Part shown: in pieces, positions 7,422 to 7,832 of the stretch
Position numbering within the stretch: the stretch's first letter is position 1
Layout: each line of letters opens with the position of its first letter
Source of the DNA: Acidobacteriota bacterium
GTDB taxonomy: Bacteria > Acidobacteriota > Terriglobia > Terriglobales > Acidobacteriaceae
NCBI GenBank assembly: GCA_021810175.1
Contig: JAJZJJ010000116.1
Coordinates: 1 to 7,832, forward strand
Length of the DNA stretch: 7,832 nt
Direction of reading: 5' to 3'
Notes under the pieces: generated by a model
Database searches by the model: none
Seen by the model: the letters and a program-made list of their open reading frames with translations, nothing else
Told to the model about the DNA's origin: nothing
Position numbers and translations under genes: made by a program

Positions 7422-7832
7422 GGAGCGAGGGCCGTCTGCTCTTCCATCTGCTGCATCAGCGACTCCCATTCCGCCATGGAGGCCTCGTGTTCGGCACGAA
7501 GATTTCTCAGCTGCCCGTCCAGAGTCTGGTACTTTTCGGCGGAAACGTAGATCGCCATCTCCTGCTCCGCGATCTGAATCGCTGCCTCCAGGCGGGGAAT
7601 CTCTTCCTCCAGCGCATCACAACGCTCCTGCATCTGTCGCAGGCGGATGGGGTTGATGCGCTTCGGAGCTGGGCTACTTTCCAGGACCGCGGGTGGTAGT
7701 GGTGACGAATGTGTATTTCCGTTTACGGTTGCGGGCACGGTGGCCGACGGCTTCCCGGTATCGGGCTTCGCCCGCCGTGATGTTTGCCACAGATAATCCT
7801 CATAATTCCCCGTGTAGGCATGCACCGCGCCG
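7418..7832 (-). CDS. ABC-F family ATPase (Uup/EttA-like), C-terminal tail only (partial, cut by right edge)
   Basis: The frame is open to the right edge, and 138 codons to the stop are present. The first residues, GAVHAYTGNYEDYLWQ, match the segment that closes the second ATPase domain of ABC-F proteins (usual form: a short strand, then Y-x-GNY-x-x-Y). A low-complexity linker rich in Pro, Ser, Thr and Asn follows, then a basic-to-acidic helical tail of about 70 residues with heptad-like Leu/Ala/Glu spacing (ALEEEIPRLEAAI; LDGQLRNLRAEHEASMAEWE). This resembles the C-terminal coiled-coil domain of Uup-type proteins. ABC-F proteins are soluble, lack membrane domains and typically act on ribosomes or, for Uup, on DNA/ribosome-related processes; which subfamily this is cannot be told, because both nucleotide-binding domains lie outside the window. 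The GTG at 7825 is an internal Val codon, not the start. The gene ends 36 bp before ppc. Confidence 0.85.
   Translation of the reverse strand, partial: GAVHAYTGNYEDYLWQTSRRAKPDTGKPSATVPATVNGNTHSSPLPPAVLESSPAPKRINPIRLRQMQERCDALEEEIPRLEAAIQIAEQEMAIYVSAEKYQTLDGQLRNLRAEHEASMAEWESLMQQMEEQTALAP

Noticed and set aside
1..7832. Mobile element, defence system, CRISPR array or RNA gene
   Set aside because: No transposase, integrase, repeat-spacer pattern, tRNA or rRNA segment was seen on either strand; the window is filled by housekeeping and efflux genes.

Overview
This window comes from a GC-rich (roughly 60 percent by eye), Gram-negative chromosome. All supported genes lie on the minus strand and are packed with almost no spacing. 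A TolC-type outer membrane protein, a lipoprotein adaptor and an RND pump point to a two-membrane bacterium. The style of the proteins (RND, adaptor and PEP carboxylase) reminds me of Acidobacteriota (Terriglobia), but that is an impression, not a demonstrated placement.

Layout in transcription order, from the right edge to the left: (1) the C-terminal tail of an ABC-F type ATPase, cut by the right edge; (2) a complete phosphoenolpyruvate carboxylase (ppc, 939 aa), 36 bp downstream; (3) a 104-bp spacer with a small hairpin and a direct heptamer repeat; (4) a complete three-gene tripartite efflux operon in the czcCBA-like order: TolC-family outer membrane factor, lipid-anchored periplasmic adaptor, and RND inner-membrane pump. 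The pump is cut by the left edge, so only its first 565 residues are present.

The three efflux proteins should form one envelope-spanning, proton-driven export channel. The genes are tightly coupled: 19 bp separate outer membrane factor and adaptor, and adaptor and pump overlap by one base (TGATG). The pump has the Asp-Asp pair in TM4 typical of drug/amphiphile (HAE-like) RND proteins and lacks the first Asp of the heavy-metal signature, so its substrate is more likely an organic compound than a metal ion. PEP carboxylase is a housekeeping anaplerotic enzyme with a full active site and the aspartate-inhibition residues conserved.

No RNA genes, CRISPR arrays, insertion sequences or prophage signs are visible, and there is no gene-free stretch above 300 bp. 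The long plus-strand open frames are antisense shadows of these genes. I see no convincing new system; the interesting points are small regulatory and protein-level details.
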